9,730 nt of DNA from an uncultured Sutterella sp. (GCA_934255515.1 CAKQON010000066.1:1-9730), one strand, 5' to 3'; counted from the stretch's first letter, positions 1 to 7,033 are shown. Program-made: numbers and translations. Notes: generated by a model from the letters alone, not told the origin.

Positions 1-296
1 GCCTGGTGCGAAGCTCATACGGAAGAAATCGAACTCTTTTTCCTTCCCTCATATTCGCCGGAACTGAACCCCGATGAATTTCTGAATCGTCAGCTCAAAA
101 CGAGTCTGCGGGTGAAGGGGCCGATGAATCACGAAGAAACGTTCGAACACGCGAAGGAGATCACCGCCACCTTCAAAAGCGAGAAGACACCTATTCGTGC
201 CTGTTCTACGAATGAGAGTACCCTCTATGCACAGGCGGTCTGCCCCCGAGCCGCCTATAGAACCACTTGTCAACTAAATCATTACTTTGTTAATAA
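1..296 (+). mobile_element. Right part of an IS630-family insertion sequence
   Basis: The transposase fragment is followed at about 255-296 by a short A/T-rich non-coding-looking stretch (TTGTCAACTAAATCATTAC, then TTTGTTAATA). It differs in base composition from its surroundings and would fit the terminal region of the element next to a TA target. The left end is outside the window, so no terminal inverted repeat or TA duplication can be matched, and the boundary near 296 is a guess. Confidence 0.4.
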
Positions 297-393
297 AGCG
301 TTTGCAATCAAAGGGCTGCCGCTGGATTGCTTTCACCCGCCAGCGGAGGAGATGCGGTTGCATGCATCGTTTGAGGTGCACTTCCTTCGTTGA
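1..393 (+). CDS. IS630-like transposase, 3' fragment
   Basis: The window starts inside this gene; frame 1 is open from base 1 to a TGA at 391-393. The first residues contain LPSYSPELNPDEF, the C-terminal part of the DDE catalytic domain of IS630/Tc1-type transposases; the acidic residue after NP is the last member of the DDE triad. After about residue 82 (LYAQAV, near base 246) the translation stops resembling a transposase. The natural C-terminus of IS630 enzymes lies about there (a YA-type ending), so the last 49 codons are probably read-through of the element's end or of flanking DNA after loss of the stop. The N-terminal two thirds lie outside the window, so it cannot be said whether the element is active. 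The family call is fairly sure; the exact end of the gene is not. Confidence 0.75.
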   Translation, partial: AWCEAHTEEIELFFLPSYSPELNPDEFLNRQLKTSLRVKGPMNHEETFEHAKEITATFKSEKTPIRACSTNESTLYAQAVCPRAAYRTTCQLNHYFVNKAFAIKGLPLDCFHPPAEEMRLHASFEVHFLR

Positions 394-766
394 AAGCGGG
401 ATGCGGAAATCAAGAAGCGGGCGGGATATGTCGGAAGCAAACCGGTTCGGATCCGCGTACAGGTCGACCGTAAGTCCGTTGGAATGCCAGGAATGGTGAT
501 TATTCCTAGTGGGAATAGATATTGCATCGGCCATTTTTCAATAATTATTTCATATAAAACAATAATATATATCGTTTTAGTTTTTCCTGTAAGCGCCTGT
601 AAACATATGAAGCACAAAAAGCACGCCTCCGGCATGAACTGAAGTTGGGACTTTTCCGAATAGAGATCTAAAGTAAATGTCTTATTCTCCTCTCCACAGC
701 CGTGAGGCGCTTTGGAAGCGTCCAAAAGAGCTGAAAACAGAAATACCACCAAATGGAGAGAATTCT
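394..766. other. Gene-free leader region upstream of the dipeptidase
   Basis: I recognise no gene here. From 394 to about 500 the DNA is G+C-rich and one frame stays open, but its translation matches nothing I know, so it may be a remnant. A cluster of GGAAT motifs lies at 481-485, 490-494 and 512-516, with the reverse ATTCC at 502-506. It forms the small inverted repeats AGGAAT/ATTCCT (489-494 with 502-507) and TATTCC/GGAATA (501-506 with 512-517). Bases 530-600 are markedly A/T-rich (TTTCATATAAAACAATAATA is part of it), the likeliest place for the dipeptidase promoter, though no single -35/-10 pair stands out. A 5' leader of roughly 150-200 bases would follow. Confidence 0.5.
755..760 (+). 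promoter_or_regulatory. Ribosome binding site of the dipeptidase
   Basis: GGAGAG ends six bases before the ATG at 767. This decides the start: an in-frame ATG at 677 lacks such a site, and a second ATG at 773 would be 12 bases away. Confidence 0.75.
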
Positions 767-2617
767 ATGTCCATGAAGTTCAAGGCAGTCGCCGCAGCCG
801 TCGGCATTGCGCTGAGCGCGCTCACCTTCAATGCGATCGGCTGCTCGACCGTCATCGTCGGCAAGGACGCGAGCAAGACGGGCACGATCATCATCGGCCA
901 CAACGAGGACAACGGCGGCCGCATTCTGAATCCGCAGTACTGGGTGCCGCCTCAGGATCATGCGGAGGGCGAAATGATCAAGTTCGAGCCCGCCGCCGCA
1001 TCAATCCCGCAGGTGAAGCACACCTTCGGCTTCTACTGGTCCCAGACCTTCGACCCGAACGGCGCCTCCTTCTCGGACGGCTTCGTCAATGAAAACGGCG
1101 TCGTGATCGTGACGAACGCCTGCACGGGCATCTACGAGGACGACGTCATGCCGACCAAGGACGGCGGCATCGGCTACGGCATCCGCCGCCTGATGGCCGA
1201 GCGCGCGACGAGCGCCCGCCACGCCATCGACATCGCGATCGATCTTCTCGGGAAGTACGGTTACTTCTCCGAAGGCCGCACCTACACGGTCGCCGACAGC
1301 AAGGAAGCCTGGCAGATCGCCATTCATCAGGGCAACACCTGGGTGGCTCGCCGCGTGAAGGACAATGAGGTTATCTACATCCCGAACAATTTCATGATGG
1401 ATCACGTCGACGCCACTGATACGGAAAACGTCATCGTGGCGCCCGGCATGATTGAGCGAGCGATCAAGAACGGCCGCTACAAGCCAGCCGTTCCCGGGGT
1501 CTACAACGACTTCAACTTCCGCGTGGCCGTCGCGCCCGCAGAGCGCCGCGCTGCGAGCTACAACCTTTCGCGAAACAACCTCGCGTGGAAGAAGCTGATC
1601 GGTCAGGACATCACGGATCCGGAAAAGTTCCCGTACAGCACGACTCAGGCGAAGAAGATGGGCGTCGAGGAGGTCGAGGATCTCCTTCGCACGCATGAGC
1701 CGCAGATCGGCGACGATCCGGGCTGGTACCACCATCAGGGGACCGGCCTCTGCCGCCCGACCACGCATGAGTCAGGCGTCTACGTGCTCGATAAGAACCC
1801 GCTTCTCATTACGGGCTACCGCACGATGGCGCGCCCCTGCGAAACGCCTTATGTTCCCTTCTTCCCGCTCGCTGCTCCCGCGAAGGCGGCTGCCTTCATG
1901 AGCTGGGACAAGGCCACGGCTGAGCACTTCAAGGGCACGCCGGAGCTCTTCAGTTTCGACCCCGACTGGCAGTCCTTCCGCTTCGTCGAGCTTGCCAACA
2001 TCGTCGACTACAACCGCGACGCCTTTAAGGCCAACACGAAGTTCGTGAACGGCCTCGAGAAGGCCTGGATGAAGGATGCGGCCCAAGCGAAGGCTCAGGC
2101 CGCGGCGCTGGCAGGGTTCTCCGAAGAGAAGGCTCGCGCCTATCTCCACGCCTTCAATGCCGAAGTCTTTGACAAGGCCCAGTATGCGGTCGGGGAAGAG
2201 GCGAGAAAACTCATGCCGCACAAAGTCGCGGTGCTTGCCGACACGATCAATCCGAAGTCCGGGAAGACGGTCGATGTGGTGCTCTATTCGGATGCGAAGC
2301 TCGACGCCTCGAAGATCGACCTCTCGCGCACGCATGCGGGCGTCGGCCGCTCCTCGATCGGCACCACGGGCGTCGTGAGCGCGCTCGCGAAGCCCGTGAA
2401 GCATGAGGTTAAGGACATGAACGGCGACGGCAGGAAGGACATGGTCCTCACCTTCAAGGCAAAGGAGATCGCTCAGAACATGATCCCGGGCGCGACCTAC
2501 GACATCTGGCTCTACACGATGGACGGGAAGAAGCGCGTTGCGGGCTTCGACACCGCTCTCATTGAGCCCGACGGCTACAAGCCCGTGAAGGCGAAGAGCG
2601 AAACACACGACCGCTGA
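767..2617 (+). CDS. Secreted C69-family dipeptidase (PepD-like) with extra C-terminal domain
   Basis: A 616-residue protein. Residues 1-25 form a signal peptide (MSMKFK, then a hydrophobic Ala/Leu-rich core). It ends exactly at Cys26, which opens the family's hallmark start CSTVIVGKDAS followed by GHNEDNGG. In C69 peptidases this Cys, once exposed at the N-terminus, is the Ntn-hydrolase nucleophile; here signal cleavage could itself activate the enzyme. The peptidase body reaches to about residue 490. Ordinary PepD proteins have about 470-480 residues, so about 120 are extra. This tail is beta-rich in look and contains DMNGDGRKD (residues 550-558), a DxNxDG-type calcium loop, in a layout known from C-terminal domains of secreted proteins. 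Expected role: periplasmic or surface hydrolysis of dipeptides for amino-acid nutrition. A lipoprotein reading of AIGC at the cleavage site is less likely (Ala at -3) and would block the nucleophile. It appears to be monocistronic, with a terminator downstream. Confidence 0.9.
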   Translation: MSMKFKAVAAAVGIALSALTFNAIGCSTVIVGKDASKTGTIIIGHNEDNGGRILNPQYWVPPQDHAEGEMIKFEPAAASIPQVKHTFGFYWSQTFDPNGASFSDGFVNENGVVIVTNACTGIYEDDVMPTKDGGIGYGIRRLMAERATSARHAIDIAIDLLGKYGYFSEGRTYTVADSKEAWQIAIHQGNTWVARRVKDNEVIYIPNNFMMDHVDATDTENVIVAPGMIERAIKNGRYKPAVPGVYNDFNFRVAVAPAERRAASYNLSRNNLAWKKLIGQDITDPEKFPYSTTQAKKMGVEEVEDLLRTHEPQIGDDPGWYHHQGTGLCRPTTHESGVYVLDKNPLLITGYRTMARPCETPYVPFFPLAAPAKAAAFMSWDKATAEHFKGTPELFSFDPDWQSFRFVELANIVDYNRDAFKANTKFVNGLEKAWMKDAAQAKAQAAALAGFSEEKARAYLHAFNAEVFDKAQYAVGEEARKLMPHKVAVLADTINPKSGKTVDVVLYSDAKLDASKIDLSRTHAGVGRSSIGTTGVVSALAKPVKHEVKDMNGDGRKDMVLTFKAKEIAQNMIPGATYDIWLYTMDGKKRVAGFDTALIEPDGYKPVKAKSETHDR

Positions 2618-2632
2618 TTGCGCTCAGAGATT

Positions 2633-2691
2633 GTTTGAAAGGAACCCGCCTCAAATCGGCATCGGATGAGGCTGGTTCCGGAAGGTCAAAC
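2633..2691. repeat. Long imperfect inverted repeat (hairpin)
   Basis: Three nested arm pairs face each other: GTTTGA 2633-2638 with TCAAAC 2686-2691, GGAACC 2641-2646 with GGTTCC 2674-2679, and GCCTCA 2648-2653 with TGAGGC 2667-2672. The loop is 13 bases and there is one C/T mismatch between the inner arms. No T-run follows. It starts 15 bases after the dipeptidase stop and is followed directly by a second hairpin. It may protect the 3' end of the mRNA or be an old terminator. The opposite-strand doxX frame ends in its right arm. Confidence 0.75.
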
Positions 2692-3042
2692 AAACAGAGA
2701 AGCGCCGCAGGACTGAGAACCCGCGGCGCTTCTCTTGCGTTTTACGAGGGGAGAAAAACCGGCCTTTTTAGCAGCAGCCCTGGTGAGCCCCGATAGCGAG
2801 AAACTGCCGGCGCCCGTGAAGAAGAGCGTCGCGAAGCCGAAGAGGTAGAGAAGCGGCATTTCGCGTGCGCCGAAGCCCTTCCCGGCGAGCACCACGAAGG
2901 CAATTGTGAGAAAGGTGCAGATGAGCGGAATGAGCGCGGCACGCGTCCAGAGGCCGATGAGGACGAAGATCGAGCAGACGACCTCGGCGAAGATGGCAAG
3001 GAGCAGCGCCGTCAGATGCCCCGTCCCGAAGGGATCCCGGAA
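2686..3042 (-). pseudogene. DoxX-family membrane protein, 5'-truncated
   Basis: Read on the minus strand, 3042 to 2686 gives FRDPFGTGHLTALLLAIFAE, then membrane segments rich in Leu, Ile and Phe, then LLYLFGFATLFFTGAGSF. This is the usual middle and C-terminal part of DoxX proteins (small four-helix membrane proteins of about 130-150 residues, loosely tied to redox and oxidative stress). The first helix and the start codon are missing. Upstream of 3042 the same frame runs through antisense of the araC fragment and encodes no hydrophobic segment. The last 20 or so codons run into the terminator, with TGA at 2686-2688. No promoter or start is visible, so it is most likely a dead remnant. The family call is strong; the exact break is good to about ten bases. 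Confidence 0.8.
2696..2743 (+). terminator. Intrinsic terminator of the dipeptidase gene
   Basis: A perfect 13-bp inverted repeat, AGAGAAGCGCCGC (2696-2708) with GCGGCGCTTCTCT (2723-2735), has a 14-base loop and is followed by TGCGTTTT. It fits a rho-independent terminator for plus-strand transcription. On the minus strand it would be followed by TGTTTG, so it may also stop transcripts from the doxX side. Confidence 0.8.
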
Positions 3043-3043
3043 T

Positions 3044-3631
3044 GAGTTGGAAAGCGCCGAGCTCGACCATGTGCTTCTCCCCGGCATGCTCCCGGTAGCG
3101 AAGGTGACGGAGGGCACCGCTACGACAGGCGCCATCTTCCGCGAAATGGATGCGTTTCTCTCTGCCGAGAGCGTCCTTGTTCCGGAAGTGGCCAATGCCT
3201 TCGCGACGGTGCTTACCGTCCTCTTTTATGAGAACTTCCGGCTTGCCAATCAATTCTCGAAAGACAAGAAATTGAGGAACCTCCTGATCCGCGAAGTGCT
3301 CGTGTATCTCAACGAGAACTACAAGGAAAAGATCACGCTCGAGTCGCTCTCGAAGAAATTCCGCGCGAGCGTAAGCTGCATCGCGCATGAGTTTGCGAAG
3401 GAATACGGGATCTCGCCCATCAACTACGTGATTCAACGGCGCATCACGGAAGCGAAGTTCGCGCTTACGACGACCTCGGAAAGCCTGAATCAGATCGCCT
3501 GGAAGGTGGGCTACGAGAACACTTACCACTTCTCGAAGCTGTTCCTCAGGCACGTCGGCTGCTCGCCCACGGAGTACCGGAAGAAGTTCAACCACCAGCA
3601 CGACGAAGAGGAGGGAGCCAGAGAGGAATAA
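3044..3631 (+). pseudogene. AraC-family transcription regulator, 5'-truncated
   Basis: The last 195 codons of an AraC/XylS-type regulator. They hold the end of a sensor domain (about 3044-3290) and a normal DNA-binding domain with two helix-turn-helix units: the first at about 3332-3411 (ITLESLSKKF, FAKEYG), the second at about 3480-3590, ending in the family signature [12 protein letters not shown] and [10 protein letters not shown]. AraC regulators usually have 250-300 residues, so most of the sensor domain is gone. The frame stays open upstream to a GTG at 2906 (with GAAGG five bases before it), but that part is antisense to doxX. A 241-residue chimera, or a shorter product from GTG 3071 or ATG 3086, could in principle be made. 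No promoter is visible downstream of the terminator at 2743, so expression is doubtful. Confidence 0.8.
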
Positions 3632-3861
3632 CCCTCCGGCCAAAGATCATCGGGGAGATGCTCAATTTCGTCCATTCATGGGTGGGGACCGGCAATAAAC
3701 AGCCGTTTCCGTCCTGTGATCGGACGCCCATTTGCATCTATCATTCGGTTGCGGTCCGAAAAAAGAGACTTCAAGTCCGCTTCGACCGCAGATCCCAGGA
3801 AAAACCGCTCTCCGTCTTCCGACGGACGGCGGATCTCAATCATTCAATCAAGAGACCCCGA
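3632..3861. promoter_or_regulatory. Leader region of rubrerythrin
   Basis: About 230 bases between the araC remnant and rubrerythrin. The frame is open from 3658, but that stretch does not look like protein. A compact hairpin TCCGTC-TTCC-GACGGA lies at 3811-3826, framed by GATCC (3791-3795) and GGATC (3831-3835); a wider pair is GCGGTC 3751-3756 with GACCGC 3784-3789. No T-run follows. The promoter must lie here but no convincing -35/-10 pair was found. Confidence 0.4.
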
Positions 3862-4407
3862 ATGACCAAGACGAAATTCTCCGGCACCCAGACCGAAAAG
3901 AACCTCGAAGCCGCCTTCGCCGGCGAGTCCATGGCCCGCAACAAGTACACGTACTTTGCGGCCGTCGCCCGCAAGGAAGGCTTCCAGCAGATCGCCGAGA
4001 TCTTTGAGGAAACGGCTGAAAACGAGAAGCAGCACGCGAAGCTCTGGTTCAAGCACCTGAACGACGGCGTCGGCACGACGACGGAAAATCTCAAGGCCGC
4101 GGCCGAGGGAGAGAACTACGAATGGAGCGACATGTACGAGACCTTTGCGAAGCAGGCCGAGGCCGACGGCTTCCCCGCGCTCGCCTACCAGTTCCGTGCC
4201 GTTGGCGCGATCGAAAAGGCCCACGAGGCGCGGTTCCTGAAGCTCCTCAAAAACATCGAGATGCAGCAGGTCTTCGAAAAGAGCGAGGAAGTGATGTGGC
4301 AGTGCCGCGTCTGCGGCCACCTCGTGATGGGCAAAAAGGCGCCTGAAGTCTGCCCGGTCTGCGCGCATCCGCAGTCCTATCAGCAGGTCCGCGCGGAAAA
4401 TTACTGA
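3862..4407 (+). CDS. rbr: Rubrerythrin (non-heme diiron peroxidase)
   Basis: A 181-residue protein of normal rubrerythrin length. It reduces hydrogen peroxide to water in the cytoplasm of anaerobes, with electrons from NAD(P)H via rubredoxin-type carriers. The ferritin-like four-helix part fills residues 1-140 with the expected diiron ligands: E22 in AGES, E55 and H58 in ENEKQH, E84 and E87 in EGENYE, E118 and H121 in EKAHE. The C-terminal rubredoxin-like domain has both iron-binding pairs, C148/C151 (CRVCGH) and C164/C167 (CPVCAH). Start ATG 3862 gives the classical N-terminus ([18 protein letters not shown]); the ribosome site is weak (AAGAGA, 3849-3854). It seems to be a single-gene unit between the araC remnant and marR. 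An upstream extension to 3658 is open but not rubrerythrin-like. Confidence 0.95.
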   Translation: MTKTKFSGTQTEKNLEAAFAGESMARNKYTYFAAVARKEGFQQIAEIFEETAENEKQHAKLWFKHLNDGVGTTTENLKAAAEGENYEWSDMYETFAKQAEADGFPALAYQFRAVGAIEKAHEARFLKLLKNIEMQQVFEKSEEVMWQCRVCGHLVMGKKAPEVCPVCAHPQSYQQVRAENY

Positions 4408-4477
4408 TCCACGCTGAAGAGAGCGCGGATCTTCCCGGCGGGCGCAGACGATTCAGCTTCGTCCCGCAGCCCGCCGG
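4406..4477 (+). terminator. Two tandem hairpins after rubrerythrin, possible terminator
   Basis: The first hairpin starts at the stop codon: GATCCACGC (4406-4414) with GCGCGGATC (4423-4431), eight of nine pairs. The second is a perfect 9-bp GCCGGCGGGC-type stem: CCGGCGGGC (4435-4443) with GCCCGCCGG (4469-4477), its loop holding GACG/CGTC. Neither has a proper T-run, so termination is inferred from stem strength and position. Confidence 0.5.
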
Positions 4478-4510
4478 AGACGCAAAGCCTCAGGCCCGGG
4501 AAAAATCTCA

Positions 4511-4539
4511 CGTGAATCCGCAATTCTTTTTGCTATAAA
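4511..4539 (+). promoter_or_regulatory. Extended -10 promoter of the marR gene
   Basis: TTTTTGCTATAAAG contains TGC directly before TATAAA (4534-4539), an extended -10 element with five of six consensus bases. The expected -35 position (about 4511-4516, CGTGAA) is poor, as is common for this promoter class. It would start transcription near 4546, about 65 bases before the chosen ATG. Confidence 0.55.
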
Positions 4540-4560
4540 GGAAGATTGATTCCGTGATCC

Positions 4561-4599
4561 GGCGGGAAGCATTCCGCGCCGCAGCGTTCCTTCGAAGGA
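4561..4599. promoter_or_regulatory. Palindromes in the marR leader, possible operator
   Basis: TCCTTCGAAGGA (4588-4599) is a perfect 12-bp palindrome that includes the likely ribosome site GAAGGA. Just upstream, GGCGGGAA (4561-4568) and TTCCGCGCC (4572-4580) form an inverted repeat with one bulged base. Both lie between the predicted transcription start and the ATG, a usual place for a MarR autorepressor to bind. No regulator binding can be shown from sequence alone. Confidence 0.35.
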
Positions 4600-4610
4600 T
4601 ATTTTTAGAA

Positions 4611-5048
4611 ATGCATCAGAGAGCCATTCTTTCCCTTGCCGCCCGCATTCATGAAGAAGGGCGCAGGAATCTCCTTCAGCGCATGAAGGCCGAAGGGCTC
4701 GATGAGCTGACGACGAGCTGCGGCGACATCTTCATGGAGCTCTTTGCCGAGGAAGGCCAGAGCCTCACGGCGATTGCGCAGAAAATCCGCCGCACGAAGT
4801 CGACGACGAGCGTCATGGCGGACCGCCTCGAGAAGCAGGGCTACATCGTGAAACAGGTTTCTCCCGACGATGCCCGGGCGAGCGTCATCTGCCTTACGCC
4901 CAAGGGCAGGGCGCTTAAGCCTATGATGATGGAGATTTCTGAGAAGCTCACCGACGACATCTGCGCCGGCCTCACGGATGAGGAAGCCGACGCGCTCGAA
5001 AAGCTCCTCAGAAAGTGCGTGGCCGGCATGCGTACGGCCGCGGATTAG
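4611..5048 (+). CDS. MarR-family transcription regulator
   Basis: A 145-residue protein, typical for MarR regulators, which act as dimers on palindromic DNA and often respond to small ligands, oxidants or metals. The winged helix-turn-helix spans about residues 45-105: LTAIAQKIRRTKSTTS (recognition helix region), VMADRLEKQGYI, then the wing with DDARAS and the ending VICLTPKGRAL. Helices before and after it form the dimer interface. ATG 4611 is preferred: it gives the family's normal length, with GAAGGA 11 bases upstream. An in-frame GTG at 4554 would add 19 residues right at the predicted transcription start. It has its own promoter and converges on the importer operon, ending 13 bases from that operon's last gene. 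What it controls is unknown; itself and the importer are candidates by location only. Confidence 0.88.
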   Translation: MHQRAILSLAARIHEEGRRNLLQRMKAEGLDELTTSCGDIFMELFAEEGQSLTAIAQKIRRTKSTTSVMADRLEKQGYIVKQVSPDDARASVICLTPKGRALKPMMMEISEKLTDDICAGLTDEEADALEKLLRKCVAGMRTAAD

Positions 5049-5061
5049 AGCTTCCTAGGGA

Positions 5062-6228
5062 TCACCCTTCCCTGATCGACAGCATGAAGGTCCCCCGGGG
5101 ATCAATCTCGGGAAGGTGCCGGCGGTAGGTCGCGACGAGCGCCGCCTCCGGTTCGGCATCCTTAAAGGCTTCCGGGTAGAAGACTTTGGCGAGGTATTGC
5201 GTGAAGCGCCAGTCCACGATGGAGCGGAGGCTCCCGTGGTCGACCCCGTAGAATTCGTTCGTTTTCACAGCCGGCAGGTTCTGCCAGAGCGGGCGGTTCC
5301 TGAAGCCCTGGAGGCGCTTCAGCGCATCCGGGCGCTCCACCGTAAAGCCCATCCGCATCTGGTCGGCATGGTCGTTCCCCCAGAGGCTGCCGCCGATGAT
5401 GACGACTTCCGGGGCTCTTGAGATCACGAATTCCCGCGTGAGTGCGCTATAGGGCTCCGCGTTCTTCTCGGAAATGCTCCCCGCTTCAATGCGCTTCAGA
5501 ATTGCGCCCCAGAGAATAGTGGCGTTGTAGGAATTGCCGTACTGCCCGGGTCCGAGGTTCCCGAGCTCCATGTAGCAGGTTCGGTGCTTGACGCTCGAGG
5601 GGAGCGCGCTGATGCGTCGGTCGATTTCGGAGAGTCCCTCGATGCATTCGCGGCAGAGTGCTTCACCCGCGTCGTCGCGGCCGAGAAGACGTCCGAGAAT
5701 GCGCGTGGAAAGCACGTGGTTCTCAAGCTTCATTGCGTGATAGTCGATCACGATGACGCGGATCCCTGCGCGTTCAAGAAGATTGACGCGCTGGCTGTTG
5801 GCGGCAAACTGCGTGCGGCCGATGAGGAGAACGTCGGGCTTGAGCGAAAGAATCCGCTCGGTATTGAGGATGTCGTCGTGGTAGCCCCCGATCGAGGGAA
5901 TCTGCGTGATTCCGGGGAATGCCTTCGTGAAGACGCGGTATTCGCCCGTGCGGGTGCTCTCCCAGTGGTCCTGCGTGAGGCCGACCACCTTCTGAAGCGC
6001 GCCGCTTCCCCCTACAAGCAGGTAGTTGGCGATGTAGTTGGCGACGATGATGCGTTTTGGCTCTTCCCGGATCGTCACCTTGCGGCTCTCGACGTCCGTG
6101 AAGACGAGGGGCCAGGTTCCGGCGAGCGGGAGGTCGGGGAGCTGAGCTTCCGCTCCATGGGCGAAGGGAATTAAGCCGAGCGCTGAGAGTGCGCCGGAAA
6201 ACTGAAGAACGGTGCGGCGGGAGATCAT
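5062..6228 (-). CDS. Tat-exported substrate-binding protein of a FecB/TroA-type ABC importer
   Basis: A 388-residue periplasmic binding protein, last gene of the importer operon. The N-terminus MISRRTVLQF followed by a hydrophobic stretch to about residue 26 is a twin-arginine signal; cleavage is likely near AHGAEA (residues 23-28). The mature part has the class III (Peripla_BP_2) layout: VTIREEPKRIIV at 51-62, ILSLKPDVLLIG, LLERAGIRVIVIDY, ISRAPEVVIIGG and YLAKVFYPEAF near the end. Such proteins bind ferric siderophores, heme, cobalamin or metal chelates; the ligand cannot be told here. No lipobox Cys is present, so it should be soluble in the periplasm. ATG 6228 is chosen because GAGG ends seven bases upstream and it starts the RR motif; an upstream ATG at 6291 would overlap the preceding gene. 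Tat export suggests that folding or cofactor loading may occur before export. Confidence 0.88.
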   Translation of the reverse strand: MISRRTVLQFSGALSALGLIPFAHGAEAQLPDLPLAGTWPLVFTDVESRKVTIREEPKRIIVANYIANYLLVGGSGALQKVVGLTQDHWESTRTGEYRVFTKAFPGITQIPSIGGYHDDILNTERILSLKPDVLLIGRTQFAANSQRVNLLERAGIRVIVIDYHAMKLENHVLSTRILGRLLGRDDAGEALCRECIEGLSEIDRRISALPSSVKHRTCYMELGNLGPGQYGNSYNATILWGAILKRIEAGSISEKNAEPYSALTREFVISRAPEVVIIGGSLWGNDHADQMRMGFTVERPDALKRLQGFRNRPLWQNLPAVKTNEFYGVDHGSLRSIVDWRFTQYLAKVFYPEAFKDAEPEAALVATYRRHLPEIDPRGTFMLSIREG

Positions 6229-6271
6229 GTAAAGGCCTCGTGAAGAGAAGAAAAAAAAAGGGTGATGAAAT

Positions 6272-7033
6272 TCAGACGGGCTTCTTTGCAAGCACCATGA
6301 AGTCGCGGATGAGCGCGGATTCCTTACCCGTCATCGGGTCCGTCACTTTGACGAGGACGGGTTCGCAAACTGTCACGTCGATAAAACCGCATTCAAGGAG
6401 CGCTTCGACGTCCCAGCCCGGACGGTCCTGGTGCGTAAGCGGGAGCCCTCCGGCAATCCGCTCCATCGGGCTCGTGTCGACGCCGAGCATGAATTTCTCG
6501 CTGTGGCCGTAGGGAACGGCTTCCGTCTGATGGAGCCGCGCAAAGGCGTCGTCCTCGAGATACCGGTAGTGGTTGCCGTCGGCGTAGAAGAGCTCTCCGC
6601 CGGGCCTGAGCGCCCGGAACCAATCCTTCAGTGCCCGGAGCGGATCGGGGAGATTCCAGATGACGTTCCGGGAAAGCACGGCGTGAAGCGTCCCGTCGGG
6701 AACGGGAAGTGCCGCTGCGTCGGCTTCAATGAAATCCACTGCGAGACCGAGGGCCGCGGCATTCTTTCTTGCCTCATCGAGCATCCCGGGAGAAGCGTCG
6801 AAGCCGACGGCCTGCCAGCCCGCTCGGGCTGCGGCGAGCGCGAGAAACCCCGGTCCGCACCCGGCGTCGGCAACCCTCGCCGAAGGCGGAAGGTCGAGAA
6901 GGCGCGTGAGGCGTTCAACCCAGCGATCGCCCTCGCCGGAATCAAATTCATCGATCGTTCGCAGGCTGTAGCCTTCGGCGCGCGTGTCCCAGTAGCCCGA
7001 GATGCGCGAGGGGAGGGAGGAGGTTGGAGTCAT
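6272..7033 (-). CDS. Class I SAM-dependent methyltransferase in the importer operon
   Basis: A 253-residue Rossmann-fold methyltransferase (methyltransferase type 11/UbiE-like). Motif I is DAGCGPG at residues 56-62, the ribose-binding acid D79 lies in VGFDASPGML, motif III is around D104 (EADAAALPVPDG), and NVIWNLPDPLRAL followed by LRPGGELFYADG is the usual post-motif region. The N-terminus (YWDTRAEGY) is typical of small-molecule enzymes. The C-terminal 80 residues are substrate-specific and not recognised. It lies between the ATPase (35-base gap) and the binding protein (43-base gap), on the same strand and probably on the same mRNA. It may modify the imported ligand or make a chelator, but the substrate is unknown. 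No good ribosome site precedes ATG 7033, so translation may be coupled to the ATPase or the start may be slightly off. Confidence 0.88.
   Translation of the reverse strand: MTPTSSLPSRISGYWDTRAEGYSLRTIDEFDSGEGDRWVERLTRLLDLPPSARVADAGCGPGFLALAAARAGWQAVGFDASPGMLDEARKNAAALGLAVDFIEADAAALPVPDGTLHAVLSRNVIWNLPDPLRALKDWFRALRPGGELFYADGNHYRYLEDDAFARLHQTEAVPYGHSEKFMLGVDTSPMERIAGGLPLTHQDRPGWDVEALLECGFIDVTVCEPVLVKVTDPMTGKESALIRDFMVLAKKPV

Noticed and set aside
1001..1768. A 255-codon minus-strand open frame opposite the dipeptidase gene
   Set aside because: It is the antisense of a clearly coding gene with strong G+C codon bias; its translation shows only Asp/Val/Arg-rich low-grade sequence and no family.
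2768..3643. A 291-codon minus-strand open frame across the araC and doxX fragments
   Set aside because: It is in a different frame from doxX and opposite araC; its translation has no recognisable domain, whereas the chosen frames do.
3658..3861. N-terminal extension of rubrerythrin by 68 residues
   Set aside because: The extension has no domain character, the classical rubrerythrin start lies at 3862, and the region contains hairpin sequence typical of a leader.
6229..6291. Upstream ATG of the binding protein at 6291
   Set aside because: It would overlap the end of the methyltransferase gene and place 21 odd residues in front of a well-formed twin-arginine signal that has its own ribosome site.
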